Origin: Bacteroidaceae bacterium
GTDB taxonomy: Bacteria > Bacteroidota > Bacteroidia > Bacteroidales > Bacteroidaceae
Reading direction: 5' to 3'
DNA length: 60,849 nucleotides
NCBI GenBank assembly: GCA_016286165.1
Contig: JAEESE010000019.1
Span: forward strand, 1 to 60,849
Shown here: one piece after another, positions 34,169 through 44,528 of the stretch
Layout: each line of letters begins with the position of its first letter
Position numbering within the stretch: position 1 is the first letter of the stretch
The notes under the pieces: model-generated
Database searches by the model: none
The model's input: the letters and a program-made list of their open reading frames with translations, nothing else
What the model was told of the DNA's origin: nothing
Translations under genes and position numbers: made by a program

Positions 34169-35977
34169 TCAGTATGCTTGCTCATGTACACCTTTAACAG
34201 CGCGGCCGCTGGGGTCATTCATATTCCTGAAGGCTGCGTCCCATTCGAGGGCAATGGCTGTGGAGCAGGCGACGCTGGCTTCCTGATTCACGGTGCGTGC
34301 GGCGCTATCGCTGGGAAAGTGCTCGGCGAAGATCGAGCGATAGTAGTATTCTTCCTTGTTGAGTGGCGGATTGACGGGGAAACGCTCAGCGGCGTGTGCC
34401 ATCTGTTCGTCGGTGACAGCCTCAGACGTTATCCGTTTCAGCGTGTCGATCCAGCTGTAGCCAACGCCATCGCTGAATTGCTCCTTCTGTCGCCATGCGA
34501 TTTCTTCGGGCAGCATATCAGCAAAGGCCTCGCGGAGGATGTACTTCTCAATGGCGGCCCCTCTCCCCGCTCCCCCCGTGGGGGGGAGAGCTGCATTACC
34601 GCTTGCCATCACTCTATCATCTCTATAGGACAAAGAGTCCTCCCCCCCACGGGGGGAGCTAGAGAGGGGCCTTGCCATCTTTGCCTCGGGATTAGTTCTC
34701 ATTGCCACATCAAGAAATTCCTTGTCGAGGAAGGGGACACGGCCCTCTACGCCCCAGGCACACAAGCTCTTGTTGGCACGGAGGCAGTCGTAGAGATAGA
34801 GTTTGGAGAGCTTGCGCACCGTCTCTTCATGGAAGGCTTGTGCATTGGGCGCCTTGTGAAAGTACAGATAACCGCCGAATATCTCGTCGGCACCTTCGCC
34901 GCTGAGCACCATCTTTATGCCCATTGACTTGATGACGCGAGCCAGCAGGTACATCGGGGTGGAGGCACGCACGGTGGTTACGTCGTAGGTTTCTATGAAA
35001 TAGATGACGTCGCGGATGGCATCCAAGCCCTCCTGAATAGTATAGTTGATTTCATGGTGAACGGTGCCGATGTGGTCGGCCACAAGACGAGCCTTTGCCA
35101 AGTCGGGAGCACCCTTCAAGCCTACGGCAAATGAGTGCAGACGTGGCCAGTAGGCACGCGTCTTGCTGTCGTCCTCGATGCGATGCTCGCTGAACTTCTC
35201 GGCCAAGGCGGAGATGACGCTGGAGTCGAGACCGCCGCTGAGCAGCACACCGTAGGGAACATCCGACATCAGTTGTCGCTTGACGGCTGCGGTGAGGCTC
35301 TCGCGGATGGCTTCTGCGCTGGCGGGATTGTCCTTCACCGCCTCGTAGGCCATCCAGTCGCGTTGGTAGTAGCGCTTCATTCCCGGCTCTTTGCTCCAGT
35401 AATAATGTCCGGGCAAGAACGGCTCATAACGTTCGCATTGGCCTTCGAGTGCCTTCAGCTCTGAAGCGACATAAATTGTGCCGTCTCCATCATAACCTAT
35501 ATATAAAGGTATGACGCCGATGGGGTCGCGTGCTATGAGGAACTCGTCGTGCTCCTCGTCGTAGAGGGCGAAGGCAAAGATGCCGGAGAGTTGCTCCAGA
35601 AGGGAGCCCACCCCTAACCCCTCCCCAATGGAGGGGGCCTGCTGGCGCCACTGGCGGTAGAGGGTGAGGATGACTTCGCAGTCGCTGCCGGTCTGGAAGT
35701 CGTACAGCCCGGCGAACTGACGGCGGATGTCCTGATGGTTGTATATCTCGCCGTTGACGGCCAGCACCTGTTTCCTGTCTGGCGAGAACAAGGGCTGCCC
35801 ACCGCTCTCGGGATCCACGATGCTTAGTCGCTCGTGGGCAAGGATGGCAGATCCGCCAACATAAATGCCGCTCCAGTCGGGGCCGCGATGACGGAGTTTC
35901 TGACTCATGCGCAGCGCTTTCTGACGTAACTCTGATGTCTGCTGCTTAATGTTGAAGATTGATACGATTCCACACAT
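34169..35977 (-). CDS. asnB: asparagine synthetase B (glutamine-hydrolysing)
   Basis: 602 residues against ~555 in E. coli. MCGIVSIF starts with the catalytic Cys of a class II glutaminase; HRGPDWSG and AVNGEIYNH follow. The synthetase domain has VLLSGGLDSSVIS (PP-loop) and LSGEGADEIFGGY, then AWRQKEQFSDGVGYSW. It converts aspartate, glutamine and ATP to asparagine. The excess length is explained by two in-frame repeat insertions: ~113-125 (APSIGEGLGVGS) and ~435-474 (ARPLSSSPRGGE...ALPPTGGAGRGA), the latter exactly between NPEAKM and IEKYILRE, adjacent in E. coli-type enzymes. Last gene of the leftward nitrogen unit, 71 bp after glmS. Confidence 0.97.
   Translation of the reverse strand: MCGIVSIFNIKQQTSELRQKALRMSQKLRHRGPDWSGIYVGGSAILAHERLSIVDPESGGQPLFSPDRKQVLAVNGEIYNHQDIRRQFAGLYDFQTGSDCEVILTLYRQWRQQAPSIGEGLGVGSLLEQLSGIFAFALYDEEHDEFLIARDPIGVIPLYIGYDGDGTIYVASELKALEGQCERYEPFLPGHYYWSKEPGMKRYYQRDWMAYEAVKDNPASAEAIRESLTAAVKRQLMSDVPYGVLLSGGLDSSVISALAEKFSEHRIEDDSKTRAYWPRLHSFAVGLKGAPDLAKARLVADHIGTVHHEINYTIQEGLDAIRDVIYFIETYDVTTVRASTPMYLLARVIKSMGIKMVLSGEGADEIFGGYLYFHKAPNAQAFHEETVRKLSKLYLYDCLRANKSLCAWGVEGRVPFLDKEFLDVAMRTNPEAKMARPLSSSPRGGEDSLSYRDDRVMASGNAALPPTGGAGRGAAIEKYILREAFADMLPEEIAWRQKEQFSDGVGYSWIDTLKRITSEAVTDEQMAHAAERFPVNPPLNKEEYYYRSIFAEHFPSDSAARTVNQEASVACSTAIALEWDAAFRNMNDPSGRAVKGVHEQAY
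34556..34675. repeat. inverted pair of GC-rich palindromes inside asnB
   Basis: GGCCCCTCTCCCCGCTCCCC... at 34557 and its reverse complement ending ...AGAGAGGGGCC at ~34672 enclose ~48 bp. Each half has an inner CCCCCCGTGGGGGG-type palindrome. The same pair design is in dapL (48846-48948). The whole is translated as about 40 extra residues. Confidence 0.9.
35603..35641. repeat. single GC-rich element inside asnB glutaminase domain
   Basis: CCCACCCCTAACCCCTCCCC then AATGGAGGGGGCC, read on the minus strand as APSIGEGLGVGS, in the loop before the conserved GIFAFALYDEE strand. Confidence 0.75.
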
Positions 35978-36048
35978 AATGATATTTACTATTTAACGAT
36001 TTATGATTTACGTTTTTACATCCCCCGCCGGGGGATTATAGGGGGCTT

Positions 36049-37896
36049 TCACTCCACCGTTACGCTCTTGGCGAGGTTCCTTGGGCGGTCGACATCCTTT
36101 CCTTTGCACACTGCGATGTGGTAGGCCAGCAGTTGCAGGGGAATGCTTGCGATGAGGGGTTGGAAGCATTCGAGCGTGTCGGGTAGGGTGATGATGTGGT
36201 CGGCAAACTTCTGGATCTGCGTGTCGCCTTCGGTGACAATAGCCGTCACACGTCCTCCGCGCGCCCTCACTTCCTGAATGTTCGATATGACCTTCTCGTA
36301 GAGGCGGTCGCGGGTGGCAATAACGAAGACAGGCATCTCAGAGTCGATGAGTGCGATGGGGCCGTGCTTCATCTCGGCCGCGGGATAGCCTTCGGCATGA
36401 ATGTAGGAGATTTCCTTCAACTTCAATGCTCCTTCGAGCGCTACGGGATAGTTGTAGCCTCGTCCAAGGTAGAGGCAGTTCCGGGCGTAGGTGAAGATAG
36501 GTGCCAGGCGTTCAATCTGCTCGTTGGTCTTAAGTGCTTTCTCCATTTTCGCTGGTATCAACGTTAGTTCACGCACCATCTCTTTGTACAGCTCAACGGG
36601 AATCGTGTGCCGTTCATTGGCCATACAGAGTGCGAGCATTGAGAGAACGGTAACCTGTCCAGTGAAAGCCTTAGTGGAAGCTACACCTATTTCCGGACCC
36701 ACGTGGATATAGACACCCGTCTGTGTTTGACGTGGTATGCTGGCTCCTATGGCATTGCACACACCAAAGACGAAAGCTCCGGCTTGCCGTGCCAACTCAA
36801 TGGCCGCCAATGTGTCGGCTGTCTCGCCGCTTTGCGAGATGGCAATTACAACGTCATCGGGATAGATGACCGGATCTCGGTAGCGGAACTCTGAGGCATA
36901 TTCAACTTCGACAGGTATACGACAGAGGCTTTCGATGAGCTGTTTGCCGATAAGCCCTGCGTGCCAACTGGTACCACAAGCCACTATGACGATTCGTCGT
37001 GCGGAGACCAGCTTCTCGCAGTAATCAATGACAGCCGAGAGCGTGATACGGTCTGCATCAACATTGATGCGGCCTCGCATGCAATCACGTAAGCAAGCTG
37101 GCTGTTCAAAAATCTCCTTGAGCATGAAGAATGGGTAGCCACCCTTTTCCAATTGTCCGAGTGTCACATCTATCTGCTTGACATTTGGATGCTGTGTTTC
37201 GTTGTCTATGTTTACAACTTTCAATGCCTTGCCTAATTGCAACACTGCGATGTCACCGTCGTTGAGATAGACGACACGGTCTGTGTATTCGGCAATAGGA
37301 CTAGCGTCGGAGGCCAAATAGTAGTCGCCCTCGGCACCTAAACCCACCACGAGCGGTGAGCTCTGGCGTGCGCATACAATGGTATCGGGATGTCTGCGGT
37401 CAAGGATTGCAATCGCGTAAGCTCCGATGACCTGATGCAAGGCCACTTGTACCGCTTCCAGCAGAGTGATGTCGTTGCTGATCATGATATGCTCGATGAG
37501 TTGCACGAGTACCTCTGTGTCCGTTACGCTCTTGAATGATATACCACGTGCTATGAGTTTTTCTTTCAGCGTCAGGTAGTTTTCGATAATACCATTGTGG
37601 ATGAGCGCCAAACGGCCAGATGCTGAATAGTGAGGATGGGCGTTTGTGCTATTGGGCTCGCCGTGCGTTGCCCAGCGGGTATGGGCGATGCCGGCAGTTC
37701 CCGTGACGTCTTTATCTTCACAGAAGACCTTGAGATCTGCAACCTTGCCTTTTGCCTTATAGACGTTAAGGCTGCCGCTTTCACTGATGAGTGCTATGCC
37801 GGCGCTGTCATAGCCGCGATACTCTAGACATTGGAGCCCCTTGATAAGAATAGGATAGGCTTTCTTTTCACCAATGTAACCTACGATTCCACACAT
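36049..37896 (-). CDS. glmS: glutamine-fructose-6-phosphate aminotransferase (isomerising)
   Basis: 615 residues, the usual size. MCGIVGYIGEKKAYPILI carries the N-terminal Cys nucleophile, with LEYRGYDSAGIAL, HTRWATHGEP and HNGIIENY in the glutaminase domain. Two SIS sugar-isomerase domains follow (~290-430 and ~465-600): ACGTSWHAGLIGKQLIE, AISQSGETADTLAA, LGRGYNYPVALEGALKLKE; the end PRNLAKSVTVE is canonical. It makes glucosamine-6-phosphate for cell-wall and capsule synthesis. It follows the car gene by 43 bp and precedes asnB by 71 bp, both on the same strand. No repeat insertions seen. Confidence 0.97.
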   Translation of the reverse strand: MCGIVGYIGEKKAYPILIKGLQCLEYRGYDSAGIALISESGSLNVYKAKGKVADLKVFCEDKDVTGTAGIAHTRWATHGEPNSTNAHPHYSASGRLALIHNGIIENYLTLKEKLIARGISFKSVTDTEVLVQLIEHIMISNDITLLEAVQVALHQVIGAYAIAILDRRHPDTIVCARQSSPLVVGLGAEGDYYLASDASPIAEYTDRVVYLNDGDIAVLQLGKALKVVNIDNETQHPNVKQIDVTLGQLEKGGYPFFMLKEIFEQPACLRDCMRGRINVDADRITLSAVIDYCEKLVSARRIVIVACGTSWHAGLIGKQLIESLCRIPVEVEYASEFRYRDPVIYPDDVVIAISQSGETADTLAAIELARQAGAFVFGVCNAIGASIPRQTQTGVYIHVGPEIGVASTKAFTGQVTVLSMLALCMANERHTIPVELYKEMVRELTLIPAKMEKALKTNEQIERLAPIFTYARNCLYLGRGYNYPVALEGALKLKEISYIHAEGYPAAEMKHGPIALIDSEMPVFVIATRDRLYEKVISNIQEVRARGGRVTAIVTEGDTQIQKFADHIITLPDTLECFQPLIASIPLQLLAYHIAVCKGKDVDRPRNLAKSVTVE

Positions 37897-37939
37897 AAAG
37901 AAATTTTCAAATAAAAAGATTTAAATACCTTTTTCTTTT

Positions 37940-40939
37940 TTAAAGGTATGTGAGATATAGATAGTTGGTTTGGGCTGGGTATTCGGCAGCAAGCGTGTCT
38001 ATTTGCTTGACCTTCGGGACGATGCCCAGTTCCTTGCGCCATTGACGGACGGTGAGGGTTGCCTGTTCTGTGTTCATGCAGTTCTCAAGCCCTATGGCAC
38101 GGGCAATCTGGAAATCGGAGAAGCCATAGACCTTGGCTTCGTGCAGCAAGGCAGCGAATGCAGGTTCCTCGACGTATTCCATCAGTTCCAGCGGTTCCAT
38201 GAACGAGGCCATCTCCCCCAAGTGGGTGTTTTCTTGTAAACGTTCGTTGATATGAATGATGTGCCTGAGTTTTTCAAGGAACCAGCGGTCGATCATCGTC
38301 CACCCATGAATCTGCTTCACCGAGTAACCCATCAGCATGGCTTTGGCGATGACGAAGATGCGTGTGTCGGTGGCATGCTGGAGGGCTGCGGGAATATCGG
38401 TCACATGCTGCGCTTTGTTGTCCACAAACCCATGCATGCCCTGACCGATCATGCGCAAGCCTTTCTGCATGGCCTCCTCGAACGTGCGGCCGATGGCCAT
38501 CACTTCGCCTACGCTCTTCATCGAGGAACCCAGTTCGTGGTTGACGCCATGGAACTTGGAGAGGTCCCAGCGCGGCAGCTTGCAGACAACGTAATCCAAC
38601 GCTGGCTCAAAGAAAGCGCTGGTGGTCTTGGTGACTGAGTTCTTCAGTTCGAAGAGTCCATAACCGAGCCCGAGCTTAGCAGCCACGAAAGCCAGGGGAT
38701 AGCCTGTGGCTTTGCTTGCCAGCGCCGACGAGCGGCTGAGGCGGGCGTTGACCTCGATGACACGATAATCCTCGGAATTAGGGTCGAGAGCATACTGCAC
38801 ATTGCATTCGCCAACGATGCCGATGTGACGTATAATCTTGATGGCTATGGCACGCAGCTTGTGGTATTCACTATTGGAAAGTGTTTGCGAGGGAGCCACT
38901 ACGATCGACTCGCCGGTGTGTATGCCCAGCGGGTCGAAATTCTCCATGTTGCACACGGTGATGCAGTTGTCGTATTGGTCGCGCACCACTTCGTACTCTA
39001 TCTCCTTCCATCCCTTCAGCGACTTCTCCACCAGTACCTGCGAGGAGAACGAGAAGGCCTCCTCCGCCTGGGCCTCCAACTCAGCATCATTCTCGCAGAA
39101 GCCAGACCCCAAACCGCCGAGGGCATAGGCTGCTCGCAGGATCACAGGATAGCCCAGCTTGCCAGCCGCGCGGCGGACCTCTTCAATAGTGCTGCAAGCC
39201 TCGCTCTTGATGGTCTTCACGTCTATCTCGTCGAGTCGCTTGACAAAGAGATCGCGGTCTTCGGTGTCGATGATGGCCTGGACAGGAGTGCCGAGCACTT
39301 TCACACCGTATTTCTCCAATATACCTTTTTTATATAGTTCCACGCCACAGTTCAATGCCGTTTGCCCGCCGAAGCTCAGCATGATGCCATCCGGGCGTTC
39401 CTTCTCAATCACGCGCTCCACGAACTCAGGCGTGACGGGTTGGAAATACACCTTATCGGCCACATCCTTGGAGGTTTGCACTGTGGCGATATTGGGGTTG
39501 ATGAGAATAGACCGAATGCCTTCTTCCTTCAGGGCTTTCAGCGCCTGCGCACCGCTGTAGTCAAACTCCCCCGCCTGACCAATCTTCAGGGCACCGGAGC
39601 CGAGTAATAAGACGGAAGAGGGTGAGACGGCCCCCCATTCGGCCCCCGAGGGGGCTACTTTTCCTTTGTTGGCAGATAGCAAAGGTGTCGTATCCCCCTC
39701 GGGGGATGAAAGGGGGGCCGCGTTAAGGAATCCCACAAACACATCAAACATCCACTCCGTGTCTGTTGGACCCGAGCAGGCTTCGGGATGAAACTGTGCG
39801 GAGAACCAGGGGTAAGTCTTATGGCGGATGCCTTCGTTGGACCCGTCGTTCATGTTCACGAACAACGGTTCCCAGTCGGCAGGCAACGTTGAGTCATCGA
39901 CAGCATAACCATGGTTCTGCGAGGTGATGAAACATTTATGGTTTTGGGGTAATGGTTCATGGTTAACGGTTGAGGATTCGTGCACCATTAACCCTGCACC
40001 ATTAACCATCATTACAGGCTGGTTATGCGAGCGATGCCCGTATTTCAGCTTGTATGTTTTGGCACCGGCAGCACGCGCCAGGAGCTGATTGCCGAGACAG
40101 ATGCCCATGAGTGGACGGGGAGTAGCGACAGCTAATTCTTCACTCTTCATTCTTAATTCTTCATTTCGCAAGAACGTACGAATGTGCTCTACGGTCTTGC
40201 TGCATCGCTCAGGGTCGCCAGGACCGTTGGCAAGAAACAAACCGTCGAAATCCAGCAGATTGAAGTCGTAGTCCCAGGGCACACGGATGACTTCTACACC
40301 TCGCCGCAAGAGGCAGCGGATGATGTTTGCCTTCACACCGCAATCGACAAGGACGACACGCTTGCCTGCTCCCTTATTATAGCGAATGACCTCCTTGCAT
40401 GAAACCTTCTCCACCCAGTTCACACTTCCGTAGTCTTCATGCTCATCTCGAGAGGTGGCAAATTCTTCATTCTTCACTCTTAATTCTTCATTTATTACAA
40501 TTCTCCCCCTCATTACGCCACTCTCCCTGAGCCGCTTCGTGAGCCTTCGTGTGTCGATACCCGTGATGGCGGGAATCTTTTCCCGTTTCAGCCATTCGGC
40601 GAGCGACTCCTTGGCATTCCAATGACTATACTGCTCGCTATAATCCGCTACAACCAGCGCTTTCACATGAATCCTGTTGCTCTCCGTGAATTCTGGCAGG
40701 TGACCGCTCTCCCCCTTGAGGGGGAGCGGGGAGGGGGTCTCTGGCACTCCATAGTTCCCCACTAAGGGATAAGTCATCACCAGTATTTGCCCTGCATAGC
40801 TGGGGTCGGTGAGGCTCTCTGGATAACCTGTCATGGCGGTATTGAAAACTACTTCGCCAACCGTGTCCAGTTCGGCTCCGAACGACCAGCCGCTGAACAC
40901 CGTGCCGTCATCCAATATCAGTCTTGCTTCTCTCTTCAT
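37940..40939 (-). CDS. carA-carB': carbamoyl-phosphate synthase: CarA fused to the first half of CarB
   Basis: 999 residues. 1-407 is CarA: LDDGTVFSGWSFG, NGPGDPERC, MGICLGNQLLARA (Cys ~281), QFHPEACSGPTDTEWMF. A repeat-derived linker (~408-440) joins it to the CarB ATP-grasp half: LLLGSGALKIGQAGEFDYSG, FGGQTALNCGVELYKKG, ALGGLGSGF, ENFDPLGIHTGES, EVNARLSRSSALASKATGYP, and the oligomerisation domain up to VKQIDTLAAEYPAQ. It stops at LTYL, where full CarB would enter its second half (carbamate phosphorylation and allosteric domains). That half is not in the window. Wording resembles the eukaryote-like CarB of Bacteroidetes. CarA carries four further insertions: ~67-83, ~149-163, ~259-272, ~310-333. 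Known work on engineered half-CPS dimers suggests such a form could function. Confidence 0.93.
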   Translation of the reverse strand: MKREARLILDDGTVFSGWSFGAELDTVGEVVFNTAMTGYPESLTDPSYAGQILVMTYPLVGNYGVPETPSPLPLKGESGHLPEFTESNRIHVKALVVADYSEQYSHWNAKESLAEWLKREKIPAITGIDTRRLTKRLRESGVMRGRIVINEELRVKNEEFATSRDEHEDYGSVNWVEKVSCKEVIRYNKGAGKRVVLVDCGVKANIIRCLLRRGVEVIRVPWDYDFNLLDFDGLFLANGPGDPERCSKTVEHIRTFLRNEELRMKSEELAVATPRPLMGICLGNQLLARAAGAKTYKLKYGHRSHNQPVMMVNGAGLMVHESSTVNHEPLPQNHKCFITSQNHGYAVDDSTLPADWEPLFVNMNDGSNEGIRHKTYPWFSAQFHPEACSGPTDTEWMFDVFVGFLNAAPLSSPEGDTTPLLSANKGKVAPSGAEWGAVSPSSVLLLGSGALKIGQAGEFDYSGAQALKALKEEGIRSILINPNIATVQTSKDVADKVYFQPVTPEFVERVIEKERPDGIMLSFGGQTALNCGVELYKKGILEKYGVKVLGTPVQAIIDTEDRDLFVKRLDEIDVKTIKSEACSTIEEVRRAAGKLGYPVILRAAYALGGLGSGFCENDAELEAQAEEAFSFSSQVLVEKSLKGWKEIEYEVVRDQYDNCITVCNMENFDPLGIHTGESIVVAPSQTLSNSEYHKLRAIAIKIIRHIGIVGECNVQYALDPNSEDYRVIEVNARLSRSSALASKATGYPLAFVAAKLGLGYGLFELKNSVTKTTSAFFEPALDYVVCKLPRWDLSKFHGVNHELGSSMKSVGEVMAIGRTFEEAMQKGLRMIGQGMHGFVDNKAQHVTDIPAALQHATDTRIFVIAKAMLMGYSVKQIHGWTMIDRWFLEKLRHIIHINERLQENTHLGEMASFMEPLELMEYVEEPAFAALLHEAKVYGFSDFQIARAIGLENCMNTEQATLTVRQWRKELGIVPKVKQIDTLAAEYPAQTNYLYLTYL
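39628..39722. repeat. inverted GC-rich pair forming the CarA-CarB linker
   Basis: GGCCCCCCATTCGGCCCCCG (39629 onward) and its counterpart ending CGGGGGATGAAAGGGGGGCC (39718) are inverted copies. Translated, they give most of the ~33-residue linker (SSPEGDTT...APSGAEWGA). The insertion may have caused the fusion by removing the carA stop and carB start. Confidence 0.85.
39943..40013. repeat. ATTAACC-type repeat inside carA
   Basis: AATGGTTCATGGTTAACGG, CACCATTAACC and CACCATTAACCATCATTA are direct and inverted copies of one word. They are read as VNGAGLMVHESSTVNHEPLP between NQPVM and FITSQNHGYAV, which are close together in ordinary CarA. Confidence 0.75.
40131..40494. repeat. two GAAGAATTA-type repeats inside carA
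   Basis: On the coding strand, copies at 40131-40167 and 40457-40494 consist of GAAGAATTAAGAATGAAGA words and are both read in the same frame: NEELRMKSEELA and NEELRVKNEEFA. They lie before PRPLMGICLGNQ and after GVMRGRIVI, respectively. Confidence 0.8.
40703..40741. repeat. GC-rich palindrome inside carA
   Basis: CTCCCCCTTGAGGGGGAG with flank CGGGGAGGGGGTCT is nearly the same as the intergenic copy at 5066-5100. It is read as ETPSPLPLKGESG after YPLVGNYGVP. Confidence 0.85.
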
Positions 40940-40942
40940 GAT

Positions 40943-42742
40943 TTATTCTTTTGCCTTTAATGTTTGTTCAAAGTAATTCACGAAAGCCCGATTGACCTGT
41001 CTGTTGCCTCCTGGCGTAGGATAATGCCCCGTGAAATACCAGTCCCCTTGATGGTCAGGACAGGCGGCGTGCAAGCCTTCGATAGTCTGGAAGACGAACT
41101 CGACAGGTGCTTGCATCCCCGCAGGACGAAGCATTTCAGCCATCTTCTGGTTGATGTCTTCAATGCTGAAAGGTTCGTAGATGGCGCTGATGCAATTGGT
41201 CTGCTCTGCTGTCGGCTTGCGGAGTTCGGCAAGGCAAGCCCCATAGACGTCGCCCGTTAAATGCCACATGCCACGTTCTTCGATGAGGGCAATGGCGGCG
41301 CGAAAAGCGCAGAACTCTTCCAGTCTTGCCATGTCGATGCCATAGTAGTCCGGGTAGCGAATCTGCGGTGAACTGCTCACCATCACAATCTTTTTGGGAT
41401 GCAGGCGGTCGAGTATCTTGAAGATGCTCTCCTTCAACGTCGTGCCTCGAACAATGGAGTCGTCGATGATGACAAGGTTGTCCTCGTAAGGCCGCAGGGA
41501 GCCGTAGGTGATATCATAGACATGCGAGGCAAGGTCGTTGCGAGCGCCGGCTTCCGTGATGAAGGTGCGCAGTTTGATGTCCTTCCACGCCACCTTCTCG
41601 CTACGCACGTTTAGCCCCTGACTTCGCAAGCCCTCCATCATGCCGTAGAAAGCTACCTCGGCCGTGTTGGGGATAAAGGAGAAGACGGTGTGCTCTGTAT
41701 CTCCGTCGATGGCCCTGAGGATGGGGGCTGTAAGCTGCTGCCCGAGCTGCTTGCGCTCATGATAGATGTCGCGGTCGGAACCACGGCTGAAATAGATACG
41801 TTCAAATGAACAGCGGGTCTGCCGCTTTGCCTCCAAAATCTTTTCTATACCAGAGCTGCCGTCTTTGTGTACGATGAGTGCTCCACCTGCCGGCAACTCA
41901 TGCACGTCCTCGCAGATGAGGTCAAAAGTCGTTTGCAGCACGGCACGCTCGCTGGCAACGGCCACCACCTCATCGTTTATATAGTAGAAGGCGGGCCGTA
42001 TGCCCCAAGGGTCGCGCATGGCAAACATCTCGCCGCTGCCCGTCATGCCGCACATGACGTAACCGCCGTCGTAGTCTGCCATTGTAGTTCGCAACACATT
42101 TGCCATCTGAACATGATCTTCTATGTGCCGGGTAATGGCTGTGCCTTCCATTCCTTTCGCTTTAGCTTCTACAAACAGCCGCTCCACTTCTCTGTCCAGG
42201 CGGTGTCCCATCAGCTCCAGCGTGATATACGAGTCGCTGTAGATGCGTGGCGACTGTCCCTGTTCCACCATCTTTGCGAATATCTCGTTGATGTTCGTCA
42301 TGTTGAAGTTGCCGCAAAGACATAGGTTCTTCGCACGCCAGTTGTTGCGTCGCAGGAATGGATGAACATATTGTAAGCCGCTCTTGCCTGTCGTAGAATA
42401 GCGGAGGTGGCCCATGAAAAGAGAGGCCCCCTCCCACCCTCCACGAGGGGAGGCGTTTGAGTCCCCCTCAGGGGACGAATGGGAGGATATCTTATCGAAG
42501 ATTTCGGTGATAGCGTCTTTGCCTAAAGCCTTTTCGCGAAACATGTACTCCGTGCCAACGGACGCATTCAGGTCCACACAAGCAATACCGGCGCCCTCCT
42601 GACCACGGTTATGCTGCTTCTCCATCATCAGATAGAGCTTGCTGAGACCGTATGACGATGTGCCGTACTTCTGCTCGTAGTAGCTTCTCGGCTTCAAGAG
42701 CCTCACCAAAGCCACACCACATTCATGCTTCAACGCTTCCAT
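40943..42742 (-). CDS. purF: amidophosphoribosyltransferase
   Basis: 599 residues. MEALKHECGVALVRL contains a class II glutaminase Cys that requires removal of a short leader. MEKQHNRGQEGAGIA, GHLRYSTTGKSG and FNMTNINE continue that domain; LVIIDDSIVRGTTLKES is the PRPP-binding loop and SSPQIRYPDYYGIDM follows. It performs the first committed step of purine synthesis. Residues ~86-107 (HSSPEGDSNASPRGGWEGA) are a repeat insertion before LFMGHLRYS. The protein is longer than E. coli PurF, as is usual for this Bacteroidetes form. Spacing is 1 bp after pyrG and 3 bp before car. Confidence 0.95.
   Translation of the reverse strand: MEALKHECGVALVRLLKPRSYYEQKYGTSSYGLSKLYLMMEKQHNRGQEGAGIACVDLNASVGTEYMFREKALGKDAITEIFDKISSHSSPEGDSNASPRGGWEGASLFMGHLRYSTTGKSGLQYVHPFLRRNNWRAKNLCLCGNFNMTNINEIFAKMVEQGQSPRIYSDSYITLELMGHRLDREVERLFVEAKAKGMEGTAITRHIEDHVQMANVLRTTMADYDGGYVMCGMTGSGEMFAMRDPWGIRPAFYYINDEVVAVASERAVLQTTFDLICEDVHELPAGGALIVHKDGSSGIEKILEAKRQTRCSFERIYFSRGSDRDIYHERKQLGQQLTAPILRAIDGDTEHTVFSFIPNTAEVAFYGMMEGLRSQGLNVRSEKVAWKDIKLRTFITEAGARNDLASHVYDITYGSLRPYEDNLVIIDDSIVRGTTLKESIFKILDRLHPKKIVMVSSSPQIRYPDYYGIDMARLEEFCAFRAAIALIEERGMWHLTGDVYGACLAELRKPTAEQTNCISAIYEPFSIEDINQKMAEMLRPAGMQAPVEFVFQTIEGLHAACPDHQGDWYFTGHYPTPGGNRQVNRAFVNYFEQTLKAKE
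42424..42487. repeat. inverted GC-rich pair inside purF
   Basis: GGCCCCCTCCCACCCTCCAC and, inverted, the copy ending GGGGACGAATGGGAGGA face each other with no spacer beyond a few bases; translated as about 20 extra residues. Confidence 0.85.
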
Positions 42743-42743
42743 T

Positions 42744-44459
<1,716 letters not shown>

Positions 44460-44461
44460 TT

Positions 44462-44522
44462 AATCATGATGCAGCAATTGCACAATCATGATGCAGCAAT
44501 TGCTTTATCATGATTGTGCAAT
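44462..44522. repeat. direct and inverted AATCATGATGCAGCAATTGC repeats
   Basis: AATCATGATGCAGCAATTGC occurs at 44462-44481 and 44484-44503, followed by ATCATGATTGTGCAAT (44507-44522), the inverse of 44477-44492. This fills the pyrG leader. It can form alternative hairpins and might affect expression of pyrG after the porin. Confidence 0.75.
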
Positions 44523-44528
44523 GAGTTT

